Source: CABZJG01 sp902512685 (GTDB lineage Bacteria; Pseudomonadota; Alphaproteobacteria; Rhodobacterales; Rhodobacteraceae). From it: DNA of 64,000 bases. A program made the position numbers and the translations under genes. The notes beneath the pieces were generated by a model. That model did not search any database, was not told the origin of the DNA, and worked only from the letters and a program-made list of their open reading frames with translations. The DNA lies in contig CP179201.1 of NCBI GenBank assembly GCA_051201605.1, positions 1,612,001-1,676,000 on the forward strand, read 5' to 3'. Of this stretch, positions 8,290 to 17,132 are shown piece after piece; within the stretch, counting starts at the first letter, position 1; the number at the start of each line of letters is the position of its first letter.

Positions 8290-9471
8290 ATGACAAGAAG
8301 CACATATGTATTTACGTCGGAGTCTGTTTCTGAGGGACATCCCGATAAGGTCTGCGATCGCATTTCTGATGCGGTTTTGGACGCCTTTTTGGCAGAAGAG
8401 CCAGAGGCACGGGTCGCTTGCGAAACATTTGCCACAACGAACCGCGTTGTGATCGGTGGCGAAGTTGGCCTGTCCGACAAAGAGAAATTATCAAGCTACA
8501 TGGGCCGCATTGATGAGATCGCGCGCGCCTGCGTAAAAGATATTGGATACGAACAAGATAAATTTCACCACGAAACCGTCGAGGTGACAAACCTGCTGCA
8601 CGAACAATCGGCGCATATCGCCCAAGGTGTTGATGCAGCAGATAACAAAGACGAAGGTGCAGGCGATCAGGGGATCATGTTTGGCTATGCCACCAATGAA
8701 ACCGAAGAATACATGCCAGCACCCATTCAGTATTCGCATGCGATCTTGCGCCGTTTGGCAGAGGTGCGCAAAGATGGCACAGAACCCACATTGGGTCCGG
8801 ATGCAAAATCCCAGCTGTCAGTGCGCTATGAAAACGGGAAGCCCGTGGGCGTGACATCCATCGTTTTGTCGACACAGCACTTGGATGAAGCGATGACATC
8901 CGATGATGTGCGTCTGGTGGTTGAACCCCATATCCGCGAAACCCTGCTCGAGGGATGGATCACCGCAGATACCGCATGGCACGTGAACCCAACTGGGAAA
9001 TTCGTGATTGGCGGACCTGATGGGGATGCGGGCCTGACGGGGCGCAAAATCATTGTGGACACATATGGCGGTGCAGCCCCTCATGGTGGCGGCGCGTTTT
9101 CTGGAAAAGACCCGACAAAGGTTGACCGATCTGCAGCCTATGCGGCGCGCTATTTGGCGAAAAATGTGGTGGCCGCAGGTTTGGCCGATAAATGCACGAT
9201 CCAGCTGAGCTATGCGATTGGTGTTGCGCGCCCATTGTCGATTTATGCAGATACATTTGGCACAGGTCAGGTCAGCGAAGAGCAGATCGAAAAGGCTGTG
9301 TCAGAGTGTATGGACCTTACCCCACGCGGCATCCGCACGCATTTGGGTCTGAACAAACCCATTTATCAACGCACAGCTGCCTATGGCCACTTTGGCCGCG
9401 CGCCTGACGCAGATGGCGGTTTCAGCTGGGAGCGCACCGATCTGATCGATGCCCTGAAAGCGGCTGTTTAA
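8290..9471 (+). CDS. metK: S-adenosylmethionine synthetase
   Basis: A 393-residue enzyme making S-adenosylmethionine from methionine and ATP. Signatures visible are FTSESVSEGHPDK at the N-terminus, the GAGDQGIMFGYA loop (about residue 120) and the GGGAFSGKDPTKVDRS phosphate-binding segment. I chose the ATG at 8290, 13 bases after ahcY; the longer frame from 8203 overlaps ahcY and has no family support. Its GC content resembles ahcY and core genes, not the AT-rich genes that follow. Together with ahcY it forms a methyl-cycle pair inside the EPS cluster. Whether this is the only copy in the genome cannot be seen here. Confidence 0.95.
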   Translation: MTRSTYVFTSESVSEGHPDKVCDRISDAVLDAFLAEEPEARVACETFATTNRVVIGGEVGLSDKEKLSSYMGRIDEIARACVKDIGYEQDKFHHETVEVTNLLHEQSAHIAQGVDAADNKDEGAGDQGIMFGYATNETEEYMPAPIQYSHAILRRLAEVRKDGTEPTLGPDAKSQLSVRYENGKPVGVTSIVLSTQHLDEAMTSDDVRLVVEPHIRETLLEGWITADTAWHVNPTGKFVIGGPDGDAGLTGRKIIVDTYGGAAPHGGGAFSGKDPTKVDRSAAYAARYLAKNVVAAGLADKCTIQLSYAIGVARPLSIYADTFGTGQVSEEQIEKAVSECMDLTPRGIRTHLGLNKPIYQRTAAYGHFGRAPDADGGFSWERTDLIDALKAAV

Positions 9472-9476
9472 GCGCG

Positions 9477-10244
9477 TTGAAGGTAACAATTGTCACTGTA
9501 GTTTTAAATAGGCGCGACACAATACACGCCTGTCTCGAAAGTGTAAGAAACCAACGTTATTCTCACATCGAGCATATCATTATAGATGGCGGTTCTACAG
9601 ACGGTACGTTGGAAGTCCTTCACGAATACGCGGCTGATTCATGCCAGGCGTTCGTAACTACGGAGCCTGACCAAGGGATTTATGATGCCATTAATAAAGG
9701 TATTAAACGTGCATCGGGAGACATTATTGGATTTTTGCATTCTGATGATATTTTTAGCAGCGACGAAGCAATTGCAGAAGTTGTGAAAAATCTTTCCAGC
9801 AATTTACTTGATGGTTGTTTTGGGAATTGCCATTTTTATTATAAATTATCAGAAAAATTTCCAATTCGAGTTTATAGAGTTACTAATTCTTGGACAAAGC
9901 TTTTAAAATTTGGCTTCATACCGCCGCATAGCACTCTATTTTTAAAACGTGATGTTTATAAAAAGCTGGGACCTTACAGTACTGAATATAAAATATGCGG
10001 GGATTTTGAGTATTTCTGTCGAATGAAGAAAGCGGATATTCAACTTAATCATTGTCCAAAATATACATTGAAAATGAAATATGGTGGTGCCAGCACAAAG
10101 TCGAGTAGTAGGCGTGTTATAAATAAAGAAATCCATGAAATTCTGAGTGCACATAACATTCAGAATTTTAGATTTCTTATATACCTCAGGTATATTTTGA
10201 AAATATTTGAGATTAAGCCACGGGCTTTCCTAAAGTTAAGGTAG
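9477..10244 (+). CDS. Family 2 glycosyltransferase
   Basis: A 255-residue GT-A fold enzyme. The N-terminus reads VTIVTVVLNRRDTIHACLES, followed by IIIDGGSTDGT, TEPDQGIYDAINKGI and the FLHSDDIF metal-binding motif (about residue 85). This pattern matches the WcaA/PslC-like group that adds hexoses to lipid-linked or growing chains at the cytoplasmic face. Donor and acceptor cannot be told. The start is TTG at 9477, five bases after metK, with no better in-frame start before the conserved strand. From here the base composition drops sharply to AT-rich. Confidence 0.85.
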   Translation: MKVTIVTVVLNRRDTIHACLESVRNQRYSHIEHIIIDGGSTDGTLEVLHEYAADSCQAFVTTEPDQGIYDAINKGIKRASGDIIGFLHSDDIFSSDEAIAEVVKNLSSNLLDGCFGNCHFYYKLSEKFPIRVYRVTNSWTKLLKFGFIPPHSTLFLKRDVYKKLGPYSTEYKICGDFEYFCRMKKADIQLNHCPKYTLKMKYGGASTKSSSRRVINKEIHEILSAHNIQNFRFLIYLRYILKIFEIKPRAFLKLR

Positions 10245-10254
10245 AAAATAAAAA

Positions 10255-11244
10255 ATGTTGAAATCGGCAATTGTTACAGGTGGATATGGATTTATCGGAT
10301 CAAATTTGGTTAGACATCTTATAAATCAAGGAATTGAAGTATTAAATTTAGATGACATGCGTACTGGAGCTGACGCCAGTAATTTGCAGGACATACAAGA
10401 TGCCTCCAATTATAGATTTAAGAAAGTTAATATAGCAGATCCAATAGCTTTAAAGGCCGCCGTAGGAAATTTTGTTCCTGATGTAATATTTCATTTGGCT
10501 GCAGAAAGTCATGTAGATCGTTCAATTGAAGGCCCGAAACCTTTCATGGAGTCGAATATTATTGGTACCTTTAATCTATTAGAGTTAGTACGATTAGAAA
10601 GTATAAATTGCCGTTTTATCCTGGTATCCACCGACGAAGTATTTGGTTCACTTGAGCTCGGATCTGTGGAAAAATTCACCGAAAATTCACGTTATAAGCC
10701 TTCTAGTCCTTATTCAGCATCAAAAGCCGCTGCTGATCATTTAGCTAAAGCATGGTTTGAAACATACGACTTAGACATCATTGTCACAAATTGCTCGAAT
10801 AATTATGGGCCGAGACAACACAGCGAAAAGCTTATCCCTATGGTTATTAAAAACGCAATTTCTGGTCAACACATACCGATATATGGTGATGGATTGAATG
10901 TGCGTGATTGGCTGTTTGTTGATGATCATGTGAGTGCTTTGGTCGAGATTGCACGGAACGGTGTTTCTGGGAACAGCTATTTGATTGGTGGGAATAATGA
11001 GTTACCGAATATTGAATTGATAAAATTAATTTTTGAAACATTGAATAAAGAACCTTGGTATTTAAATCATGAATTTGAATCATTATTGAAATATGTTGAG
11101 GATCGCGCTGGTCATGATCGAAGATATGCAATTGATAGTTCCAAGCTAATAGCTGAATTAAATTGGAAGCCATCGTGCTCTATAGAAGAAGGAATTCATC
11201 AAACCATTTTATGGTATCTAAAATTGTGGGCGGAAGCTAGATAA
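10255..11244 (+). CDS. rfbB: dTDP-glucose 4,6-dehydratase
   Basis: A 329-residue short-chain dehydrogenase-type enzyme converting dTDP-glucose to dTDP-4-keto-6-deoxyglucose. The NAD site is GGYGFIGSNLV (residues 8-18). HLAAESHVDRS and the STDEVFGS segment carry the dehydratase acid/base pair. The YxxxK pair is in YSASKAA (about residue 160). CSNNYGPRQHSEKLIP is typical of RmlB. It shares one base with the next gene, rfbA. With no rmlC or rmlD nearby, its product must go to the ketoisomerase and aminotransferase just downstream rather than to rhamnose. Confidence 0.94.
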   Translation: MLKSAIVTGGYGFIGSNLVRHLINQGIEVLNLDDMRTGADASNLQDIQDASNYRFKKVNIADPIALKAAVGNFVPDVIFHLAAESHVDRSIEGPKPFMESNIIGTFNLLELVRLESINCRFILVSTDEVFGSLELGSVEKFTENSRYKPSSPYSASKAAADHLAKAWFETYDLDIIVTNCSNNYGPRQHSEKLIPMVIKNAISGQHIPIYGDGLNVRDWLFVDDHVSALVEIARNGVSGNSYLIGGNNELPNIELIKLIFETLNKEPWYLNHEFESLLKYVEDRAGHDRRYAIDSSKLIAELNWKPSCSIEEGIHQTILWYLKLWAEAR

Positions 11245-12122
11245 TGTCGCGCATTGGAATTCTATTAGCTGGCGGAACAGGCTCGAGACTGTGGCCAATT
11301 ACTTTAGGCGTCAGTAAACAAGTCTTAGCTGTTTATGATAAGCCCCAATTTTACTATGCACTATCGACGTTGATGCTTGCAGACATAAGAGAGATTTGCA
11401 TCGTCACTAATCCAGAGAATACTGAAGTTTACGAGAGTTACTTTGGTGACGGTTCAGAAATTGGACTGAAGCTGCATTATGTTAGCCAAAAAGAGCCGAG
11501 AGGAATTGCTGACGCATTTAACGTTTGTAAAGAGTACATTAAGAATAAAAAGTGTGCCTTAATTTTGGGCGATAATATTTTCATCGGAAATGAGTTAACA
11601 CGTGACCTTACGAATCCCAATCTAGACGATTATGGCGCAACACTCTTTGTGCAAGAGGTATCTAATCCATCAGCTTACGGTGTAATCAAATACAAAGAAA
11701 ATGACGAAATTGAGCAAATTATTGAAAAACCGATGAATGCTCCGTCAAATCACGCCGTGACTGGATTGTATTTTTATGACGAAAACGTTTCTTATTTCGC
11801 CGCTCAATTAACACCTTCTTCTCGAGACGAATTAGAAATTACCGACCTTAACAATATTTATTTGCAAAATGGTGAGTTAAACGTACAGAAGTTTGGTAGA
11901 GGACATATTTGGTTTGACACTGGAAATCCACGCGACTTGCTTGATGCTGGCAATTTAGTTGAGATATTACAGAGGCGGACGAATTTGATGATAGGCTGTC
12001 CAGAAGAAATTGCGTTTCAGAAAAACTGGATTACAGGCGATGCGTTACTTGCATTAAGCGGAAAATATGCAAAGACAAATTATGGTATTTACTTAAAAGG
12101 CCTAGCAACATGCAGCGAGTGA
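11244..12122 (+). CDS. rfbA: Glucose-1-phosphate thymidylyltransferase
   Basis: A 292-residue nucleotidyltransferase making dTDP-glucose from dTTP and glucose-1-phosphate. The N-terminal signature reads ILLAGGTGSRLWPIT, with KQVLAVYDKPQFYY next, then LGDNIF (about residue 110) and the FVQEVSNPSAYGV segment. The length is normal for RmlA. It overlaps rfbB by one base and the cupin gene by 13, so the dTDP-sugar genes form a tightly coupled block. Confidence 0.94.
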   Translation: MSRIGILLAGGTGSRLWPITLGVSKQVLAVYDKPQFYYALSTLMLADIREICIVTNPENTEVYESYFGDGSEIGLKLHYVSQKEPRGIADAFNVCKEYIKNKKCALILGDNIFIGNELTRDLTNPNLDDYGATLFVQEVSNPSAYGVIKYKENDEIEQIIEKPMNAPSNHAVTGLYFYDENVSYFAAQLTPSSRDELEITDLNNIYLQNGELNVQKFGRGHIWFDTGNPRDLLDAGNLVEILQRRTNLMIGCPEEIAFQKNWITGDALLALSGKYAKTNYGIYLKGLATCSE

Positions 12123-12469
12123 ATGTTACTACGTCAGTGGTCGATGAGCGAGGGATGTTGGACGTATTTGACGATCTACCCTTCGATTGTAAAAGATTTT
12201 TTACTATTAAAGCGCCGAAAGATCAGGTTAGGGGTAATCACGCACATCATCACACGGAAATGACATTATATTCGGTTCAAGGTAAGATTAGGATTGAGTC
12301 GATGTCTCATAATCATACAGAAGTTGAAATTCTCACTCCGGGCTCATTTGGATTATTGTTACTACCTCATGAATACAGGCGAATGACCTTTCTGGAAGAT
12401 GGCTGCCTTCTTGTCTTGGCGAGCACCGTGTATTCGCATGATGATTACATTTTTGAGATGCCAAAATGA
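12110..12469 (+). CDS. dTDP-4-keto-6-deoxyhexose 3,4-ketoisomerase (FdtA/QdtA-type cupin)
   Basis: A 119-residue single-domain cupin. The fold is marked by RFFTIKAP, GNHAHHHTEMTLYSVQGK (with the catalytic-type histidines) and LLLPHEYRRM. The family includes FdtA, QdtA and Tyl1a, which move the keto group of dTDP-4-keto-6-deoxyglucose from C4 to C3 to give the Fuc3N or Qui3N series. Which stereoisomer is made cannot be told by eye. It sits between rfbA and the aminotransferase and overlaps both, which strongly supports the assignment. Confidence 0.88.
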   Translation: MQRVNVTTSVVDERGMLDVFDDLPFDCKRFFTIKAPKDQVRGNHAHHHTEMTLYSVQGKIRIESMSHNHTEVEILTPGSFGLLLLPHEYRRMTFLEDGCLLVLASTVYSHDDYIFEMPK

Positions 12470-13551
12470 TACAGTATGAAAATTTGCAGAAATTAAACGA
12501 CAATTATCGGGCTGAGATTGATAACGCGATAAAACAGGTTCTCGATAGTGGATATTTCATTCTCGGGGAGAATACAGCGAAATTTGAGGAAGAGTTTTCG
12601 AGGTACCTAGGTATTGATCACTGTATCGGAGTAGCCAATGGCTTGGACGCTCTAACACTGTCTTTCGTGTGTTTAGATCTACCGTCAGGTTCTGAAGTTA
12701 TCGTACAATCAAATACTTACATCGCAACAGTTCTTAGTATCGTGCATAATGACTTAAAACCTGTTTTTGTGGAACCTGACGTTTATACTTATTCAATGTT
12801 AGCAAAATCGATTGAAGAAAATATTACATCCAAAACAAAGGCAATACTAGTTACTCACTTGTATGGAAAAATATCAAACATGGAGGAGATTTGCGCGCTT
12901 GCAAGAAAATACAATCTTTACGTTATCGAAGATTGCGCGCAATCACATGGATCAACATTAAATGGTAAGCAATCGGGTACATTTGGCGACATCGCGTGTT
13001 TTTCTTTTTATCCAACAAAGAACCTCGGTGCATTAGGAGACGGCGGTGCAGTTGTAACTAATAATCAATTCTTTGCAGAGAAGATTAAAACTTTACGAAA
13101 TTACGGTTCGTCTAAAAAATATTTTAACGAAATGCTAGGAGTGAACTCAAGATTAGATGAACTCCAGGCTGCTGTTCTGAGGATAAAGTTGAAGCACTTA
13201 GAAAGTTATATCAAAAAAAAGCGTGATATAGCAGATAAGTATTTTCAATTTCTTGATGCTACAAGGTATTCTTTACCAGCGATTGAGGCTGGTAAGTGGG
13301 ACACATATCATATTTTCCCAATCCGATTGAAGAGCAGAGATAAGGTAAGAGAAATATTGGAAAGTAACGGAATTAAAAGTGAAATTCATTATCCAATCCC
13401 ATTGTGTGAGCAACCGGCACTTACAAACCACATAAGCGCGCCACACCCAATTGCAAAGAAAATATCAAATACAATTTTGAGCCTTCCGTGCTCAATAGTG
13501 CACACTGCCGAAGAAATTGAAAAAGTGTGTAAGGTATTAAATCAGGCTTAA
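12466..13551 (+). CDS. DegT/DnrJ/EryC1-family dTDP-3-keto-sugar aminotransferase
   Basis: A 361-residue PLP enzyme of the sugar aminotransferase family. Conserved segments are GVANGLDAL (about residue 57), VTHLYGK, VIEDCAQSHGS (PLP-ring contact) and FSFYPTKNLGALGDGGA, where the Lys forms the PLP Schiff base (about residue 185). NSRLDELQAA follows. Placed after the ketoisomerase, it most likely aminates C3 to give dTDP-Fuc3N or dTDP-Qui3N (FdtB/QdtB role). No N-acetyltransferase (FdtC/QdtC) follows; the amine may stay free, be methylated, or be acylated by an enzyme elsewhere. Confidence 0.9.
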   Translation: MIQYENLQKLNDNYRAEIDNAIKQVLDSGYFILGENTAKFEEEFSRYLGIDHCIGVANGLDALTLSFVCLDLPSGSEVIVQSNTYIATVLSIVHNDLKPVFVEPDVYTYSMLAKSIEENITSKTKAILVTHLYGKISNMEEICALARKYNLYVIEDCAQSHGSTLNGKQSGTFGDIACFSFYPTKNLGALGDGGAVVTNNQFFAEKIKTLRNYGSSKKYFNEMLGVNSRLDELQAAVLRIKLKHLESYIKKKRDIADKYFQFLDATRYSLPAIEAGKWDTYHIFPIRLKSRDKVREILESNGIKSEIHYPIPLCEQPALTNHISAPHPIAKKISNTILSLPCSIVHTAEEIEKVCKVLNQA

Positions 13552-13555
13552 GAAA

Positions 13556-14338
13556 ATGCTAATTGAGTTTTGGAAGTACAGAGATCTTTTTTTTATACTA
13601 GTTTGGCGGGATATTTTAGTCCGATACAAACAAACCCTTTTTGGCATTCTATGGGCAATAGTAAGACCTTTAATCTCCATTGTAATATTTGCTTTTGTCT
13701 TTCAGAAAGTTGCAAATATGCCAACGCACGGAGATTATCCGTACCAACTCACTATCTTCTGTGCCATGTTGCCCTGGATACTATTTTCGCATTTTTTGTC
13801 AGAGGGTGGAAATAGTTTGTTAGCAAATACAAATCTAGTTACAAAAGTTTATTTCCCCAGAATTTTTCTACCGTTATCTTGTATCGGTGTTGGAGTCTTG
13901 GATTACTTAATCAGTATAATAGTTTTTATTTGTCTGGCAGTGTTCATGGGATTTCATGTAAATTTCACATCTGTATTCGGCCTAATAATCGCATGTATCC
14001 CAGTACTAATTCTTAGTTTTGGTCCTGTACTATTTATTTCTGCGGCAACGGCAAAATATCGCGATTTTCGTTTCATGATACCGTTTGTGTTGCAAGTTGG
14101 AATATACGTTACGCCGGTGGGATATGAGTTAGCCGCCCTCGGGCCAAATGCAGCGCAATACTTGGTATACAATCCATTAACTTTTTGTGTTGAATTTTCC
14201 AAATTCATGGTCTTAGGAGATTACCCTATGCCGGGATTAGGCGCGTTTATTTCGTTCATTGTTTTTGCAGTCATCAGTCTAATTGGTGGATTTAGGTATT
14301 TCAAAAGAACTAGCGACATTATGGCGGATTATATATAA
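13556..14338 (+). CDS. wzm: ABC-2 polysaccharide export permease
   Basis: A 260-residue inner-membrane protein with about six hydrophobic segments (for example around residues 32-50, 63-80, 105-130, 140-162 and 230-252). The cytoplasmic N-terminal patch WRDILVRYKQTLFGILWA is the hallmark of Wzm/KpsM/RfbA-type permeases. It forms the channel of a transporter that moves a completed polysaccharide chain, usually lipid-linked, across the inner membrane. It shares one base with wzt. Its presence means export is ABC-dependent, not Wzx/Wzy-dependent. Confidence 0.92.
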   Translation: MLIEFWKYRDLFFILVWRDILVRYKQTLFGILWAIVRPLISIVIFAFVFQKVANMPTHGDYPYQLTIFCAMLPWILFSHFLSEGGNSLLANTNLVTKVYFPRIFLPLSCIGVGVLDYLISIIVFICLAVFMGFHVNFTSVFGLIIACIPVLILSFGPVLFISAATAKYRDFRFMIPFVLQVGIYVTPVGYELAALGPNAAQYLVYNPLTFCVEFSKFMVLGDYPMPGLGAFISFIVFAVISLIGGFRYFKRTSDIMADYI

Positions 14339-15552
14339 TGGATTATGCGATTAAAATCGAAAATGTGTCAAAATCTTACCGCTTAGGAGGTTCGAAGGCT
14401 CCTGATAATTTTAGAGAAGTGTTAGCAAATGTATTCAAAGGAAATCAAAACAAAGAAAACGACAGAGACTTTTTTGCATTAAAAGATATTAATATCTCTT
14501 TAGAGCATGGGAAAGTGCTTGGACTTATAGGTTCAAATGGAGCCGGAAAAAGCACCCTCTTGAAAATAGTATCTGGAATTACGAAACCTACTAGTGGCAG
14601 TGTTTCATTCAAAGGACGAGTTGGAACATTACTGGAAGTTGGAACTGGCTTTCATCCAGAGCTCACCGGTCGAGAAAATATATTCTTGAATGGTGCAATT
14701 CTGGGTATGAAGCGCCATGAGATTTCTCGCAAGTTTGATGAAATAGTTGATTTTGCAGGTATTGAAAAATTTCTCGATACGCCAGTAAAGAGATATTCAT
14801 CTGGGATGTATGTGAGGCTTGCTTTTTCAGTAGCTGCTCATTTGGAGCCGGAAATTTTAATTGTGGACGAAGTTTTAGCCGTTGGCGATGCTGAATTTCA
14901 AAAAAAATGTCTAATTAAAATGAAAGAAATCTCTGGATCCTCGCGCACAGTTATATTCGTTTCGCACAATCAAGCTGCTATTGAAAGTTTGTGTGATGAG
15001 TGTGCCTTGCTTGATCGGGGCCAAGTATCTTTCGTTGGTGATACTCATCTTGCTCTGCAACGTTACAGAGCGACTAAGAACTCTAATACGTTTGATAACA
15101 AAGTAGTACAACGTAAAGTTATCTCAGAAATCAAAGTCGAAAACATAATTGTTAAAAGTCAAGATGGAGATATCAATGGTTCTGTTAGAATGGGAGGCGA
15201 CGCAATATTTAAATTAGAAATTGTATCTCCAAGCCCCTGTGAGAACGTTGAAGTGAGTTTAGGTATAAATACATTGTACCAAGAAGAGCGCATGCTTCTA
15301 TCCAATAAACTAACGGGAGAGAAAATTAGCTTAAAAAAAGGTATAAATTCAGTGTCTGTGGTTGTTCCAGAATGGCAACTTGGTCCGGGCACCTATGGTG
15401 TTAATGTTCACATAGCATCCCATGGACTCGTAAAAGAGTGGATAATAAATGCTGTAGAATTTGATGTTGAAGCGAACGATTTTTTTGGCACGGGAGCTTT
15501 GCCCCCGGATGCATACAGAAAATTTTTATGTAACCATCAATGGATTTTGTAA
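14338..15552 (+). CDS. wzt: ABC polysaccharide export ATPase with C-terminal carbohydrate-binding-type domain
   Basis: A 404-residue ATPase partner of Wzm. The nucleotide-binding domain (about 1-240) shows GSNGAGKSTLLK (Walker A, about residue 65), YSSGMYVRLAFS (signature) and EILIVDEVLAVGD (Walker B). The extra C-terminal domain (about 255-404, beta-rich) corresponds to the Wzt-C region. In E. coli O9a this region recognises the methylated non-reducing end of the O-chain before export. The order wzm-wzt-methyltransferase here is the same as wzm-wzt-wbdD there. Confidence 0.92.
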   Translation: MDYAIKIENVSKSYRLGGSKAPDNFREVLANVFKGNQNKENDRDFFALKDINISLEHGKVLGLIGSNGAGKSTLLKIVSGITKPTSGSVSFKGRVGTLLEVGTGFHPELTGRENIFLNGAILGMKRHEISRKFDEIVDFAGIEKFLDTPVKRYSSGMYVRLAFSVAAHLEPEILIVDEVLAVGDAEFQKKCLIKMKEISGSSRTVIFVSHNQAAIESLCDECALLDRGQVSFVGDTHLALQRYRATKNSNTFDNKVVQRKVISEIKVENIIVKSQDGDINGSVRMGGDAIFKLEIVSPSPCENVEVSLGINTLYQEERMLLSNKLTGEKISLKKGINSVSVVVPEWQLGPGTYGVNVHIASHGLVKEWIINAVEFDVEANDFFGTGALPPDAYRKFLCNHQWIL

Positions 15553-16206
15553 ATGTATTCCTGGTTGAAATATAAATTAAAACAAAATTCGAAATTTCAC
15601 CAAAAATCGATAGAATTCCGTGAGATGATGGAAGCTAACGATCAGCATGCATATGAGAAAATGTTTGCCGATGATATGAATATCAAAATATACATGGATA
15701 AAAATCGATTAGAATTTTTAGAATCTGTAATAGAATTAGCCGTAAGTAAAATAAATGTTTTTTCAAAAAAACATATTCTGGATGTAGGTTGTGGCACAGG
15801 CGATTTGTTAAATATTTTAATCCAAAGGGAAATTGGTGAAACCCATTTAGGAATAGATTATGCTTCGACTGCAGAAAGAGTTGTGAAATCTATCAATGAG
15901 AGCATAGACTTTGTTTGTGGTGATTTATATGAGCTAACTCTGCCTCGAAAGTATGACCTAGTATTTTGTACTGAGGTAATAGAGCACATTACAAAACCTC
16001 GTAAATTTGTCGAGAGAATATTTCAAACTATGGATAGTGGTGGTCATCTTATAATCACCGTCCCAGATGGTCGGAAAGATACCTGGATTGGGCATCGCAA
16101 CTTTTGGAGCCCAGAAAGTTTTGAGGAATTTATAGGTGAATTTTATGAAGAATATGAGGTTGATTATTTGGAAAATACTAATTTTGCGGCGGTGAAAAAA
16201 TGTTGA
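15553..16206 (+). CDS. Class I SAM-dependent methyltransferase
   Basis: A 217-residue methyltransferase. Motif I is HILDVGCGTGDLLNIL (about residues 75-90), then LGIDYA (motif II acidic loop region) and DLVFCTEVIEHI (motif IV region). A helical N-terminal part of about 60 residues precedes the fold. It starts directly after the wzt stop. By position it is the best candidate for a chain-capping methyltransferase read by Wzt-C. However, it lacks the kinase domain and long coiled coil of WbdD, so it may instead methylate a repeating sugar. Confidence 0.82.
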   Translation: MYSWLKYKLKQNSKFHQKSIEFREMMEANDQHAYEKMFADDMNIKIYMDKNRLEFLESVIELAVSKINVFSKKHILDVGCGTGDLLNILIQREIGETHLGIDYASTAERVVKSINESIDFVCGDLYELTLPRKYDLVFCTEVIEHITKPRKFVERIFQTMDSGGHLIITVPDGRKDTWIGHRNFWSPESFEEFIGEFYEEYEVDYLENTNFAAVKKC

Positions 16207-17132
16207 GAAAATTGACTAAAAATTTATTACATCATTTTGGACTTGAACTTAGAAGAAAAAATTTCGCTCAAAATCTCTTAAAAGATCAATTAAGCTGGAG
16301 TTACCAAAGAGAATTTTTGGGACGTGATGTAGTACATTCAATAACAGAAAAATCTATTATCGATATAGGTAGTGGCGCCAAGCCTAATCCGCATGCAGCT
16401 GTGTTGACTGACTTTTACCCTGATGCAAGTTTCCATAGAGTAGGTGTCTTGGACGAAGATAGACCCGTTGTTGTTTGCTCTGTTGAAGATATGCCGTTCA
16501 GGGATAAATCTTTTGATTTTTCTTTCTGTACGCACGTCTTGGAACACGTCCCCAATTTGGAAAAAGCTATACCTGAGATAGCTCGAATCAGTGATCGTGG
16601 GCTGATTGAAACTCCTCGATATGGTAAGGATTTTATGCTTGGAACATCGAAGCAACATTATTGGCTCGTTGTACCGCATGATAATGAATTGTTTTTCTTT
16701 CAATATTTAGACAATGAACGATTTCAATCATCAGTATCTAGCCCGTGCATGCGCGACTGGTGCTCTGATACAAAAACAGAATTTCAAGAATATTTTTGGA
16801 AACAGCAACTATTATTTAATTCACTGATAAAGTGGGAGAATGAAATTAGATTTCATACTTTTCGGAACAATGCCAGCGCATCAGAGAATATCCAAGAGAA
16901 AAAGACGGCGTCACAAAACATCGATATCGATGGAAATTCTAACCTTTCTCAAGACGAAATAAACATGCTTTCGCAGATTTTGATTTCTAGGATCAGCAGA
17001 GAACCAATGTACTATTGCTGTAAGGATCAATCATTTAAGAATGATTTTGATGGATCCAGATATCCCGTGATTGGCAAACGTATTTTATATCAAGTCGGTG
17101 ACGGAAATGGAGAAAACGTTTTAGATGGTTAA
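16200..17132 (+). CDS. Methyltransferase-domain protein
   Basis: A 310-residue protein with a Methyltransf_11-like core. IIDIGSGAKPNPHA (about residues 57-70) is motif I, SVEDMPFRDKSFDFSFCTHV and LEHVPNLEKAIPEIARI follow, then a longer C-terminal half with no recognised domain. The 'DIGSGAKPNP' form of motif I is common in polysaccharide-cluster methyltransferases. It overlaps the neighbour on each side by a few bases. The substrate is unknown; an O-methylation of a chain sugar is the likely role. Confidence 0.75.
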   Translation: MLRKLTKNLLHHFGLELRRKNFAQNLLKDQLSWSYQREFLGRDVVHSITEKSIIDIGSGAKPNPHAAVLTDFYPDASFHRVGVLDEDRPVVVCSVEDMPFRDKSFDFSFCTHVLEHVPNLEKAIPEIARISDRGLIETPRYGKDFMLGTSKQHYWLVVPHDNELFFFQYLDNERFQSSVSSPCMRDWCSDTKTEFQEYFWKQQLLFNSLIKWENEIRFHTFRNNASASENIQEKKTASQNIDIDGNSNLSQDEINMLSQILISRISREPMYYCCKDQSFKNDFDGSRYPVIGKRILYQVGDGNGENVLDG

